Positions 1 to 7,792 are shown, counted from the first letter of the stretch. The stretch: DNA of 35,387 nucleotides from Calidithermus roseus (GCF_003574095.1 NZ_QWLA01000036.1:1-35387), one strand, 5' to 3'. Notes: generated from the letters alone by a model not told the origin. Numbers and translations are program-made.

Positions 1-100
1 GCCAGCGGGTCTTCTCCTTGGCATCCTTGCAGCTACGGTAGCGCTGTTCGAGTTCCTCCAGGCTCAGGTGGGGGTGTAGGGGTATGGCTTTGCTCGGCAT
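1..100 (-). CDS. IS630-type transposase, N-terminal fragment cut by the window edge
   Basis: The minus strand opens with ATG at 100 and reads about 33 codons (starting MPSKAIPLHPHLSLEELEQR) before leaving the window. This opening resembles the first residues of the helix-turn-helix domain of IS630-family transposases in Thermus and Meiothermus, as I recall them; such enzymes are DDE transposases that move an element into TA targets. The catalytic domain lies outside the window, so completeness cannot be judged. A GATAAT sequence at 106-111 lies 5 nt before the ATG, so the transcript may be leaderless. The end of the element, if it is one, should fall between 101 and 195, but I could not define a terminal repeat with one end visible. 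Confidence 0.6.
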   Translation of the reverse strand, partial: MPSKAIPLHPHLSLEELEQRYRSCKDAKEKTRW

Positions 101-195
101 GCATTATTATCTACATAGGTTTGGTATAAAAGGGATTGGGGAATGGTCTGGGTATCGCTTTCAACTTCGCGTGCGTTGTGTAACCCCTGACCACC

Positions 196-936
196 CTACT
201 CGTGCTTGAGCAACTTGCCCAGGAAATACGGCAACTGGATGCGCCACCAGGGCCAGTCGTGGTCCACGTCGTGGCCCCAGAAGTCGATCCAGGCGGGGAT
301 GCCTTTGCTCTGGAGGATCGCCTTCATCTGGTGGGTGTGCTCGATCATGCGCTCTTCCCAGCGACCCTGGCCCACGCAGAAGACGATGGTGCTCTGGCGG
401 TAGCGCTCCAGGATGGCCTCGTCGCTCAGGCCGGGCAGGTACCACAGGGGGGAGTTGTAGTAGGCGTCCATGCCGCCGTCGCCGCCGGTGAACTCCTCGG
501 TGTGGTAGAGGCCGCTCATGGCGATCACGCCGTCGAAGAGGTCGGGGTGGCGGAAGAAGAAGTTGGCGGCGTGAAAAGCCCCCATGCTGCATCCAGTGGT
601 CCAGGGCAGGGTGCCGCCGGTGTGCTCTAGGAGCAGAGGCATGAACTCGGTGGTGATGTAGCGGTCGTAGTCCTGGTGGCGGCGGGCGCGGTCTTGTGGG
701 GGGATACTCTTGTTGGTCCAGCCCTCCCAGTCCACGCCGTCTACCGTGAAGAGCATGACCTTGCCCGCCTCGAGGAAGTGGCGGATGGCCTCGACCATGC
801 CGAAGCCCTCCCAGTCGTAAAAACGCCCGTCCTGGGCGGGGAAGGCCAGCAGCGGTTTGCCGTGGTCGCCGTAGACCTTGAACTCCATGTCGTGGCCTAG
901 GGCCTGGCTGAAGTGGCGGTGATATTCGACGTTCAT
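196..936 (-). CDS. Esterase-fold alpha/beta hydrolase, second gene of operon with ATP-grasp enzyme
   Basis: A 246-residue protein of the putative esterase (esterase D / antigen 85-like) fold, with no signal peptide, so probably cytoplasmic. The nucleophile elbow is visible as GCSMG at 115-119, making Ser117 the likely nucleophile. The C-terminal motif GHDVDHDWPWW (221-231) holds His222 and His226, one of which should complete the triad. An aromatic-rich N-terminal half (FYDWEGFGM, DWEGW) is typical of the family. It starts 4 bp after the stop of the ATP-grasp gene on the same strand, so the two are almost certainly co-transcribed and may act in one pathway. The substrate is unknown; carboxylic ester or acyl transfer are equally possible. 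Confidence 0.85.
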   Translation of the reverse strand: MNVEYHRHFSQALGHDMEFKVYGDHGKPLLAFPAQDGRFYDWEGFGMVEAIRHFLEAGKVMLFTVDGVDWEGWTNKSIPPQDRARRHQDYDRYITTEFMPLLLEHTGGTLPWTTGCSMGAFHAANFFFRHPDLFDGVIAMSGLYHTEEFTGGDGGMDAYYNSPLWYLPGLSDEAILERYRQSTIVFCVGQGRWEERMIEHTHQMKAILQSKGIPAWIDFWGHDVDHDWPWWRIQLPYFLGKLLKHE

Positions 937-940
937 GGCT

Positions 941-2101
941 TCACGCGGGCAGGTGGATGGCGGCGGCAGCCTCCTCGATGGGGGCCATGTCGGGGCAGCG
1001 CAGGATGTAGCCGTAGTTGCCGATGGCGGCAGCGAAGACGTCGTTGATGCGGGCGTGGTGCACGATCAGGTGGCCATAGCGGCGCAGGATCTCCTCGTGG
1101 GGAATGGCGTAGCGCTTGTGGTCCTTGCGGCTGACGAAGGCGCAGTTATAGGGCCGGGTGACGGTGGCCTCGAAGCGCCCGTGCACGAGGATGTTGGCCC
1201 ACTCTCGGTAGAAATCCATGTCGTTGGCATAGTTGAACATGTCGATGGTGAAGCCCCCTGGCGGGCGCATGTTGACCTCGAGGGCCACCAGCCCCCCGTC
1301 GGCCTGGCGGAAGAACTCGAAGTGGAAAGGGCGCTCGCGCACGCCGAAGGCCTTCACCACCGCCTTGCCGGCCTCGTCGAGGTCGGAGGGCATTTCGCGG
1401 GGGATGTAGTACCAGATGTCGAGCCCCAGGTTCACCGACTCCATGACCCCGGTGCTGTAGATCATGGTCGAGGCGAAGACCACGTTGCCCTCGCGGTCGG
1501 TGAGCCCGTCGTAGGTGACGATGGTGCCGGAGATGAACTCCTCCAAGATGTAGTCCACCGGGGGCTTGGAGAGAAGATACTCGGCCAATTCCTCGTCGTT
1601 GGTGATCTTGTAGGTCTTCGCGGCCCCCACCCCGATGTCGGGCTTGGCCACGACGGGATAGCCCACCTCGGCCACGAAGGCGGCGGCTTCGGCGGCGGTC
1701 TGGGCTACCTTACCCCGCGCGACCTTGAGCCCGGCTTCCATGAACAGCCGCTTCATCTCCGACTTGCGCTTGACGTGGGCGATGCCCTCGAGGTCGATGC
1801 CGGGGATGTTGAAGTCGGTGCGCAGCCGGGCTTCGGTCTCGAGCCAGTACTCGTTGAGCGAGTCGATGCGGTCGATCTTGCCGTACTTGAAGGTGAAGTA
1901 GCCCAGCGCCCGCAGCAACTCGTCGTAGTGGTGCATGTCGCTGACGCGGAAATACTCGGTGAGGGCCTCTTTCAGCTCGAGCCGCAGGGCCTCGTAAGGC
2001 TCGTCGGCGATCCCCAGCACGGTGGCTCCAGCCTCCTTCAGACGCACGCAGAATAGGTAATACCAGGGGGGAAAGTGAGGGGAAAGAAAAACCACGTTCA
2101 T
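941..2101 (-). CDS. ATP-grasp domain enzyme (carboxylate-amine/thiol ligase type)
   Basis: A 386-residue ATP-grasp protein. Enzymes of this fold activate a carboxylate as an acyl-phosphate and join it to a nucleophile. Residues 1-100 form a Rossmann-like pre-ATP-grasp region. Lys153 in VVAKPD and the glycine loop after it should bind ATP, as should EE at 187-188. Glu275 and Asn277 in EVNMRPPGG are the usual Mg-binding residues. The start is supported by a GAGAGGAG Shine-Dalgarno sequence shortly upstream. It is the first gene of a two-gene operon with the esterase-fold gene. It lacks the biotin-carboxylase, carbamoyl-phosphate-synthase or D-Ala-D-Ala-ligase signatures I would recognise, so the substrates cannot be named. 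A CATAAT box at 2173-2178 is a possible -10. Confidence 0.85.
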   Translation of the reverse strand: MNVVFLSPHFPPWYYLFCVRLKEAGATVLGIADEPYEALRLELKEALTEYFRVSDMHHYDELLRALGYFTFKYGKIDRIDSLNEYWLETEARLRTDFNIPGIDLEGIAHVKRKSEMKRLFMEAGLKVARGKVAQTAAEAAAFVAEVGYPVVAKPDIGVGAAKTYKITNDEELAEYLLSKPPVDYILEEFISGTIVTYDGLTDREGNVVFASTMIYSTGVMESVNLGLDIWYYIPREMPSDLDEAGKAVVKAFGVRERPFHFEFFRQADGGLVALEVNMRPPGGFTIDMFNYANDMDFYREWANILVHGRFEATVTRPYNCAFVSRKDHKRYAIPHEEILRRYGHLIVHHARINDVFAAAIGNYGYILRCPDMAPIEEAAAAIHLPA

Positions 2102-2227
2102 CGCGCCACTTCTCCTCTCATGGGAACATCAAAGCGCTTGGGTGCCGAGCCTGCCGACGGGATGAACCTTTGATTATGCCGCCATTTTACGCCGCCGGTG
2201 GGGGGAAGCAATCACGGGCCGAACGTC

Positions 2228-2290
2228 AAGGGTCGTACGTCGTACGCGAAGGGTCGAACGCTAAACGCAAGACGCCAAATGCCAGATGCC
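2228..2290. repeat. Degenerate intergenic repeat, copy A (TACGTCGTACGC family)
   Basis: This non-coding stretch reads like a string of related words: GGTCGTACGTCGTACGC, then GGTCGAACGCTAAACGC, then AAGACGCC and two variants of AATGCC/GATGCC. TACGTCGTACGC recurs exactly near 26120 and 31160, and AACGCTAAACGC recurs at 21839-21850. It lies between the ATP-grasp promoter region and the end of the dehydrogenase gene. The 304 bases between those two genes otherwise hold only the possible -10 box at 2173-2178 and the second repeat at 2338-2378. Confidence 0.6.
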
Positions 2291-2337
2291 CACCGTAGGG
2301 GTGAACCTCGTGTCCGCCCTTTTCACCACAGGCCACC

Positions 2338-2378
2338 GGCTACGAGCTACAAGCTTTTTGTTTTTGGCTATGAGCTAT
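2338..2378. repeat. Imperfect direct repeat GGCTAYGAGCTAY
   Basis: GGCTACGAGCTAC at 2338-2350 is repeated as GGCTATGAGCTAT at 2366-2378 (11 of 13 identical), separated by a T-rich stretch. Flanking words GGCCACCGG (2331) and GGCCATCGG (2390) repeat with the same C/T change. It appears related in style to copy A of the intergenic repeat. No gene or terminator was recognised here. Confidence 0.5.
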
Positions 2379-2405
2379 CGGTGTCTTCAGGCCATCGGTG
2401 CCCCA

Positions 2406-4010
2406 TCAAACCCTGTACCGCCAGCGCATGAGCCACTTCAGCCCGTGCAGCGCCCAGGTCACAATGCGCCCGTACCAGCTCCTGGGCAGCCAGGTGGGGC
2501 CGGTGATGGGGATGAGGCGCTCGAGGGCCACCGTCTGCAACTCGGTGAAGCGGTAGAGCCCCTCCTTGCCGTGCCGTCGGCCCAGGCCCGAGGCCTTGAA
2601 GCCGCCCATGGTGGCGTCCATCGAGATCCAGGCTGCGGCGTAGGCCTCGTTGACGTTGACGGTCCCGGCCTGGATGCGCGAGGCCACTGCGCGACCCTTG
2701 GCGAGGTCGCGGGTCCACACGCTGGCGTTGAGGCCGTACTCGCTTTGGTTGATGCGGGCGAGGGCCTCCTCGAGGTCGCGGTAGGGGTAGAGCGAGACCA
2801 CCGGCCCGAAGGTCTCCTCGGCGTAGACCCGCATCTCGGGGGTGACCCCTTCCAGCACCGTCGGCTCGAAGAACAGCGGCCCTAGGTCGGGGCGGGGCCT
2901 GCCGCCCGTGAGCACCCTGGCTCCCTTGGCAATCGCATCCTGCACGTGGGCCTGCACCGCCTCTAGCTGCCGGGGAGTGGTGAGGGAGCCGATCTGGGTG
3001 CGGTGGTCGAGCGTCGAGCCCAGCCGCAGCCGGCTCACCTTTTCCACGAAGCGCCGTTTGAAGGCTTCATAGACCGACTCGTGCACGTAGATGCGCTCGA
3101 TGGAGACGCACAATTGCCCGGCGTTGGCGAAGCAGCCTTCTATCGCGCCCTCCACGGCGGCCTCGAGGTGGGCGTCTTCGAGCACCAGCATGGGGTTCTT
3201 GCCGCCGAGCTCGAGGCTGGTTCCGATCAGGCGCTCCCCGGCCTGCCGCGCCACGATGCGCCCGGTGCGCGTGCTGCCGGTAAGGGCGATGAAGTCCGCC
3301 GCGCCCACCAGGGCCGAGCCCACCTCGCCTGCCCCCGTCACGATCTGGAGGAGCCCCGGGGGCAGCCCGGCCTCTTCCATCAGGCTCAGCACCCACAGCG
3401 CGGTGAAGGAGGTCTGGGGATCGGGCTTGAGCACCACCGCGTTCCCGGCCATCAGCGCGGCTACCGGATCGGTCACGGCCATGGTCAGGGGGTAGTTCCA
3501 GGGGCAGATCACCCCCACCACCCCCACCGGGTGGCGGTACTCCCAGGTCACGGTGAGGCCCGCGAGGGTGCCTCCAGCCCGGCGCGGACGCAGCCATCCT
3601 GGAGCCCGTATGGCGTAGTACTGGGTGTTGATGGCCGCGTCGAGCAACTCCTCCAGCGCGTGGCGGCGGGCCTTGCCCGACTCGAGCTGCACGAGGTCGA
3701 GCCCTTCTTCCTGCCTCGAGAGCAGCAGGTCGTGGAAGCGCAGCAGAATGCGGGCCCGCTGCCGGGGGTCTACCCTGGCCCAGGTGGCCTGGGCTTCTCT
3801 GGCCCGCTCCACCGCCGCCATCACGTCCGCGGGCGTGCAGAGGGGCAGCTCGGCCAGCACGCGCTGGTCGAAGGGGGAGCGCACTGCCTCGAGGAGCCCG
3901 CTGTGCGTGGGCACGCGCCGCGCCAGCCGTGCGAAGAAATGGGGGGTCAGGCGGGCGCTGAGCCCCGAGCTAGGCGGGCTGGTGGTGGACAGGCGTCCGG
4001 TCTGGATCAT
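2406..4010 (-). CDS. gabD2: Succinate-semialdehyde dehydrogenase, GabD2-type aldehyde dehydrogenase
   Basis: A 534-residue NAD(P)-dependent aldehyde dehydrogenase. Key residues are visible: CPWNYP around 169-174, Lys195 in VLKPD, the general base Glu267 in LELGGKN, and the catalytic Cys301 in NAGQLC. From memory, the sequence tracks the mycobacterial GabD2 enzyme closely along its length, including the late motif SGLGRRHGKEGL (474-485) and a basic, aromatic C-terminal extension. GabD2 oxidises succinate semialdehyde to succinate. The extension after residue 500 (LPRSWYGRIVTWALHGLKWL) could lie on a membrane surface. ATG at 4010 follows an AGGGGA Shine-Dalgarno; the first 25 residues are low in complexity, so an internal start is possible. 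The substrate is inferred from family resemblance. Confidence 0.85.
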   Translation of the reverse strand: MIQTGRLSTTSPPSSGLSARLTPHFFARLARRVPTHSGLLEAVRSPFDQRVLAELPLCTPADVMAAVERAREAQATWARVDPRQRARILLRFHDLLLSRQEEGLDLVQLESGKARRHALEELLDAAINTQYYAIRAPGWLRPRRAGGTLAGLTVTWEYRHPVGVVGVICPWNYPLTMAVTDPVAALMAGNAVVLKPDPQTSFTALWVLSLMEEAGLPPGLLQIVTGAGEVGSALVGAADFIALTGSTRTGRIVARQAGERLIGTSLELGGKNPMLVLEDAHLEAAVEGAIEGCFANAGQLCVSIERIYVHESVYEAFKRRFVEKVSRLRLGSTLDHRTQIGSLTTPRQLEAVQAHVQDAIAKGARVLTGGRPRPDLGPLFFEPTVLEGVTPEMRVYAEETFGPVVSLYPYRDLEEALARINQSEYGLNASVWTRDLAKGRAVASRIQAGTVNVNEAYAAAWISMDATMGGFKASGLGRRHGKEGLYRFTELQTVALERLIPITGPTWLPRSWYGRIVTWALHGLKWLMRWRYRV

Positions 4011-4020
4011 GGGTATCCCC

Positions 4021-4040
4021 TGAAGGCGGATTTGCCTTCA
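4021..4040. promoter_or_regulatory. 7-bp inverted repeat just upstream of the dehydrogenase start
   Basis: TGAAGGC at 4021-4027 and GCCTTCA at 4034-4040 form a perfect palindrome with a 6-nt spacer. It ends 10 bp from the dehydrogenase ATG and abuts its Shine-Dalgarno sequence. It could be an operator or a leader hairpin. There is no T-tract, so it is not a standard terminator. Confidence 0.4.
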
Positions 4041-4042
4041 TG

Positions 4043-4090
4043 GTGGGGTGAAACTGGGCTTGAGTCAAGCGAGGTGTGGGGTTAAACTGG
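4043..4090. promoter_or_regulatory. 15-bp direct repeats upstream of the toxin-antitoxin operon
   Basis: GTGGGGTGAAACTGG (4043-4057) and GTGGGGTTAAACTGG (4076-4090) match at 14 of 15 positions with a 33-bp period, about three helical turns. They end 27 bp before the antitoxin start. A possible promoter lies over the second copy: TTGAGT at 4060-4065, a 17-bp spacer, then TAAACT at 4083-4088. Autorepression through repeated operator sites is normal for Phd/YefM antitoxins, so this is a candidate operator. Confidence 0.45.
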
Positions 4091-4117
4091 TCCGTTTATG
4101 CTAAAGTGGACTAGATT

Positions 4118-4351
4118 ATGAAGGTCAACATTCACCAGGCCAAAACCCAATTTTCCCGGCTGGTGGAGCGGGCCTTGCAGGGAGAGGAGATCATCATCGC
4201 CAAGCACGGTAAGCCCTTGCTCAAGCTGGTGCCGATCCAATCCCAGGGCCAGCGCCCCATCGGCCTGCACCCCCGCAAGCTGAGCGAGGCTTCGATCGCG
4301 GCTTCGCTGGCTCCGCTAGACGAAGAAGCCCTGAAGGATTGGTACAGGTAA
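4118..4351 (+). CDS. Antitoxin, Phd/YefM (type II) family
   Basis: A 77-residue protein beginning MKVNIHQAKTQFSRLVE, the characteristic start of Phd/YefM antitoxins, in which the N-terminus dimerises and binds DNA. The motif EIIIAKHGKPLLKLVPI (24-40) is also typical. The C-terminal 35 residues would wrap around and neutralise the toxin. The stop codon overlaps the next start as TAATG, so the two are translationally coupled. Like its relatives it probably represses its own promoter, possibly through the direct repeats at 4043-4090. Confidence 0.9.
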   Translation: MKVNIHQAKTQFSRLVERALQGEEIIIAKHGKPLLKLVPIQSQGQRPIGLHPRKLSEASIAASLAPLDEEALKDWYR

Positions 4352-4737
4352 TGCGCCTGCTGCTCGACACCCACACCCTGTTGTGGCTGGATGCAGCGCC
4401 TGAACTGCTTTCGGCGAGGGCCACCGAGCACATTCGCGACCGGGCCAACGAGGTTTACGTTTCCTCCATCACCGCCTGGGAACTGGCCTTGAAGTATGCC
4501 ATGGGCAAGCTTCCCGAAGCCCAGGCCCTGGTGCAGGAGTTCCACCGTACGCTCTCGGCTTATAGCTTCCTCGAGCTGCCCTTCACCGGCATCCACGCCT
4601 TGCAAGCAGGCCTCTTCCAGACGCCCCACCGCGATCCCTTCGATCGGGCCCTGGCTGCTCAGGCCCTGCACGAGCAGTTGACCCTGGTCAGCAAAGACAG
4701 CACGCTGGACCAATTCGACGTGCCTCGCTTGTGGTGA
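4351..4737 (+). CDS. vapC: PIN-domain toxin, VapC type
   Basis: A 128-residue PIN-domain ribonuclease, the toxin of the pair. The acidic metal-binding residues are visible: Asp6 in LLLDTHTLLW, Glu44 in TAWELALK, Asp95 and Asp98 in HRDPFDRALAAQA, and Asp116 in SKDSTLD. The HRDPFDR motif marks the subgroup usually paired with Phd-type antitoxins. I chose ATG at 4351, which overlaps the antitoxin stop by one base, over an in-frame TTG 12 nt upstream inside the antitoxin gene. All active-site residues are intact, so the toxin is probably functional. The RNA target cannot be inferred. It converges on the lipoprotein gene 13 bp downstream. Confidence 0.92.
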   Translation: MRLLLDTHTLLWLDAAPELLSARATEHIRDRANEVYVSSITAWELALKYAMGKLPEAQALVQEFHRTLSAYSFLELPFTGIHALQAGLFQTPHRDPFDRALAAQALHEQLTLVSKDSTLDQFDVPRLW

Positions 4738-4750
4738 GGAGGGGGGTGCT

Positions 4751-5398
4751 TTAGGGCAAGCTCACCGTCCTGCTCTGTACTGGTGTGCAGAGGATGGGGC
4801 CGCATACCCGCGCACTCACCTCTACCGCGTAGGGCTCCTCTTTGGCGTTGATCAGGTCGTTGATGGCGGTGTCGATGGCCTTGTAAAGCCCGCTGGTGGT
4901 TTTGTCGATGCCGATGGCCGGCAGAGGCACGCCCAGGTAGTTACCCAGGGCCGCGGGGGCTAGCGAGAGCACCACCTTGAAGGCGCTCTCGAGGATGCGC
5001 CCGGCCTGGCGGAAGAAGTTGCGGTCGGGGACGTAGACGGGAAACGTGGCGGTGGCCGGGTTGCCGTAGGAGAGTGGGCTTTCGCCGTTGATCACCTTGG
5101 TGCGGTTCTCGTAGCGTGGCTGGAGCAGGTTGCCCACCGGGGTGCGGTAGAAGAGGGTCACGGTGTACTCGGCGCGGGTGCCGTCGCGCGCGGCGGTGGG
5201 GTAGACCACCAGGGTGCAGACGTTGGCGCCGTACTCGAGCACCGGCCCCGGTCGGTTGGACTCGCCCACGCAGGCCAGGTTGGTCCGGGGGGCGGCGGCG
5301 TAGGCGGTGAGGTACTCGGGGTCGGCGCTGGTGCGCGGAGCGCAGCCCAGCAGCCCGGACAGCAGGCCCAGGAGCAGCAGTCGCTTCACACCAGCCAT
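4751..5398 (-). CDS. Putative lipoprotein of unknown function
   Basis: A 215-residue protein with a clear lipoprotein signal: basic MAGVKR, a leucine-rich core, and lipobox LLGC with Cys19 as the lipidated residue. The mature part has four further cysteines (in LACVGES, NVCTLV, RVCGPILC), which could form two disulfides outside the cytoplasm. No domain was recognised. The middle section (YTVTLFYRTPVGNLLQP) looks like beta-strand. It starts directly against the broken ABC permease, which suggests a rearrangement junction near 5400. No strong Shine-Dalgarno sequence is visible. The function is unknown. Confidence 0.75.
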   Translation of the reverse strand: MAGVKRLLLLGLLSGLLGCAPRTSADPEYLTAYAAAPRTNLACVGESNRPGPVLEYGANVCTLVVYPTAARDGTRAEYTVTLFYRTPVGNLLQPRYENRTKVINGESPLSYGNPATATFPVYVPDRNFFRQAGRILESAFKVVLSLAPAALGNYLGVPLPAIGIDKTTSGLYKAIDTAINDLINAKEEPYAVEVSARVCGPILCTPVQSRTVSLP

Positions 5399-5400
5399 TA

Positions 5401-5755
5401 TGCCTGCTGGCCGCGCCCGTCCCCTGGGTGAGGGAGACCCTCGAGCCCTTCATGCTGCTTTTGAACGCCATCCCCCGCCCTCCAGCTCGTCGAGCGCATC
5501 TGCACGCTGGGCGGGGGGCGGCGGATGCTCTCGCAACTCAAGGTGGCGGTGGGCTTCGCCTTCACCGGCGTGGTGGTGGGCGAGTTCGTGGCGAGCTCGA
5601 GGGGCCTGGGCTACTTGCTCAACTTCGCCCAGCAGAACTTCAACGCCTCGCTCTCGCTGGCCCTGATCAGCCTGATCGTGGCCTTCGTGCTGCTGTTGTT
5701 CGCCGCCTTCGGGGCGCTCGAGCGCCGCCTCTTAGCCTGGCGCTCTGATCGCTGA
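5401..5755 (+). pseudogene. Remnant of an ABC transporter permease (SsuC/TauC/ThiX type)
   Basis: Pieces of an inner-membrane permease of the nitrate/taurine/sulfonate type are present in two reading frames. The first frame (to about 5480) reads PWVRETLEPFMLLLNAIPRP, which matches the segment before the EAA loop. Another frame then reads LQLVERICTLGGGRR, joined directly to MLSQLKVAVGFAFTGVVVGE and running to the natural C-terminus at 5755. The N-terminal half is missing, a frame change falls near 5480, and the stretch between TLGGGRR and MLSQLK is deleted. The C-terminal ORF (5525-5755) starts at an internal methionine and should not be called a gene. No ATP-binding or substrate-binding partner remains nearby. 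Confidence 0.8.
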
Positions 5756-5768
5756 AGCGACTCGTGAA

Positions 5769-5801
5769 AGAAGGGAGCTGCAAGGCTCCCTTCTCGCTTT
5801 T
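5769..5801. terminator. Intrinsic terminator, possibly bidirectional
   Basis: A perfect 10-bp stem, AGAAGGGAGC (5769-5778) with GCTCCCTTCT (5785-5794), has a 6-nt loop and is followed on the plus strand by CGCTTTT. It would once have ended the permease transcript. It may also stop the lipoprotein transcript arriving from the other side, where the T-run is weaker. Confidence 0.75.
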
Positions 5802-5824
5802 GGCGCGATTGCGCTCCAATACGG

Positions 5825-7132
5825 CTAGGGCACGGTGAAGTTGCCGCTGAGAAGGGCCCACCTGACGTCCGTGCCATCCACGCGGGGCGGGTAGAGTGGG
5901 TGGAGGAGCCCGCTGGAGTAACCCAGGCTCGCGGGGCTGGAGTTCAGCAGGGTAGCCACGCCCTGGTTGCTCAGGAAGGCTCCCAGAATGTAGCTGGCCT
6001 GCTCCCCGGAGAGGGGCTTGGCCCCGCCAAAGCCGGGGAGGGAGGTCAGGTCGGGCAGGGTGTAAGAGGTGGTGGAGCCGATCCAGCCCTTGCTCAGGAA
6101 GGTCTGCCAGATGGCACTGCTTCCTCCGGTGACACCTGGCAGGCCCTCCCAGAGGTATAGCACCGCGTAACCGCGGAAGTCGGGATCGCTGACGAGGTGG
6201 CCAATGGGGAAGGTGGGCAGCTTGGCCCCGGCCACCGTGGTGCTCGGAGGGAAGGGCGCGGGCAGCGCGAAGCTCTCGGTTGCGGGATTGGCACGCACGT
6301 TGATCTGGGCTACCTGCCTGCCGCCGGGTCCGCTGGCGCTGGCATAGACCCAGTGCAGGTCACCGGGGATGGTGCTGGGCACCTTGTTGTAGCTGCCCGA
6401 GGTGGCCGAAGTGCTGTCGAGGAAGGCGGTGAAGGCTCCCGAGCTGCTCAGGAAGTAGCTGCCGAAGCTGGGGCTGAAGCCGGTGGGCACGCTGGCGGAA
6501 AAGTCGTTGACGACGCCCGTGGCGAACACGTCTGCGGCGGTGAAGTTGATGTTCACGACGATGGGAGCGGTGATGTTGAGGCTACGGATAACCTTGACCC
6601 CCACGTAGTTACCGCCGACATCCTTGGCGATGGCCACGAGTTCCCGGTTACCGCCCAAGGTGCTGCTGGTCTCGTAGGGCCCGGTAGCGCCGGAGAAGGA
6701 CTTCTGGCCCGTGTCGGAGTACAGACCCAAGGATGTGCCGGCCACCGCGCTGAGATTGTAGCTGCCGGAAACCTTGGCCACCGAGCCGCTAAAAGCCAGG
6801 GGGCAGGATACCTTGAGGACGGTGGCCTCGGTGGTGGTGGCCTGGTAGGTGGTGGCCTTCATGCTCGAGGCCTGCAGACCGGTGGGGCAGTTGATGGTGA
6901 CCCCGTAACGGGTCTCCCCGGAGGGCACCGTGAACGTGTACACCCCGGTGCCGCTGGGCGCCAGCGCTTGCCAGGCCCCCGAGCCCGTCTGGTAGGCGGC
7001 GGCCTGACCGGTGACCGGGTTGCCCTGGGAGTCGGCTACGTTCACCGTCACCTTGGTTCCACTGGGAGTGCTTGTGCAGGCGGCCAGAACCATCAAAGCT
7101 GCGAATAAAAGCGCTCGCCAACATCCTTGCAT
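5825..7132 (-). CDS. Putative lipoprotein with beta-rich repeats, unknown function
   Basis: A 435-residue exported protein with a lipobox (VLAAC, Cys19). The mature protein is rich in Gly, Ser, Thr and Val with very few charges. The segment 26-75 (TVNVADSQGNPVTGQAAAY, then GVYTFTVPSG) looks like a small Ig-like or carboxypeptidase-regulatory-like beta domain. I recognise no catalytic motif. The C-terminal third (YAVLYLWEGLPG) is more hydrophobic and could bind a partner. AAGGAGG lies about 11 nt upstream of the ATG. Its downstream end meets the terminator at 5769-5801. It probably sits on the cell envelope; the function is unknown. Confidence 0.75.
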   Translation of the reverse strand: MQGCWRALLFAALMVLAACTSTPSGTKVTVNVADSQGNPVTGQAAAYQTGSGAWQALAPSGTGVYTFTVPSGETRYGVTINCPTGLQASSMKATTYQATTTEATVLKVSCPLAFSGSVAKVSGSYNLSAVAGTSLGLYSDTGQKSFSGATGPYETSSTLGGNRELVAIAKDVGGNYVGVKVIRSLNITAPIVVNINFTAADVFATGVVNDFSASVPTGFSPSFGSYFLSSSGAFTAFLDSTSATSGSYNKVPSTIPGDLHWVYASASGPGGRQVAQINVRANPATESFALPAPFPPSTTVAGAKLPTFPIGHLVSDPDFRGYAVLYLWEGLPGVTGGSSAIWQTFLSKGWIGSTTSYTLPDLTSLPGFGGAKPLSGEQASYILGAFLSNQGVATLLNSSPASLGYSSGLLHPLYPPRVDGTDVRWALLSGNFTVP

Positions 7133-7333
7133 ATCCTCACAGCCTCCTTCTTTCTACTCTTCGCGTGATCTGGAGCAGAAGGTGGGCACTCGAGTCTGCT
7201 GGCAGGCGTTAGCAAGACGTTGGGGGTAATTCCTACACCGCGCTGACCCGGGCGCTTTGCCCACAACCCCATTGTGAGGATTGGCCGTTACGCCGATGTT
7301 ACTTTCGCGGAATGCCCTCCTGAACTCGCCGGG

Positions 7334-7768
7334 CTAGACGGCCCGCACCACCAGTACCGGGACCGGGCTGCGGTGCAGCACTCCCGTAGTCACCGAGCCC
7401 AGCAGCAGCCGGTCCAGCCCACCCCGCCCATGCGAGCCCATCACGATCAGGTCGTGCCCCTTGGCCGCCTCGAGGATCTTCTGCACCGGGCGGCCCTCCA
7501 CGAGCTGGGTCTGGGCCTCGACGCCCTCCTCCCTGGCGATCTGGGCGGCGCGCTCGAGGGCTTTTTCCCCGGCGGCCTTGGCCTCGCGCACCCACTCCTC
7601 ATAGTGGGGGATGGTCTCGCTTCCCACCAAAGGCGTCAGGGCGATGGGCTCGTTGACGTAGAGGATGCTCACCGACGCCCCCAGCCGCCTGGCCAGTTGG
7701 CAGCCCTGACGGACGGCTTTCTCGCTGGGTTCGCTGCTGTCGGTGGGGATCAGGATGCGCTGGTACAT
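7334..7768 (-). CDS. Universal stress protein, UspA family
   Basis: A 144-residue single-domain Usp protein. The ATP-binding signature G-x2-G-x9-G-S is complete at 111-125 (GSHGRGGLDRLLLGS), and the N-terminal strand ILIPTDSSEPS is typical, so this is probably the ATP-binding type of Usp. Such proteins are cytoplasmic and help survival under stress; no specific partner is evident. A CATACT box at 7775-7780 lies 6 nt before the ATG and there is no Shine-Dalgarno sequence, so translation may be leaderless. It is separated from the upstream transporter gene by a hairpin and is probably transcribed alone. Confidence 0.92.
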   Translation of the reverse strand: MYQRILIPTDSSEPSEKAVRQGCQLARRLGASVSILYVNEPIALTPLVGSETIPHYEEWVREAKAAGEKALERAAQIAREEGVEAQTQLVEGRPVQKILEAAKGHDLIVMGSHGRGGLDRLLLGSVTTGVLHRSPVPVLVVRAV

Positions 7769-7792
7769 GGCTTCAGTATGCCGCAGCGTAGC

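Noticed and set aside
5525-5755. 76-residue membrane protein beginning MLSQLKVAVGFAFTG
   Set aside because: It is only the C-terminal end of a permease starting at an internal Met; upstream coding fragments in another frame show it belongs to a pseudogene.
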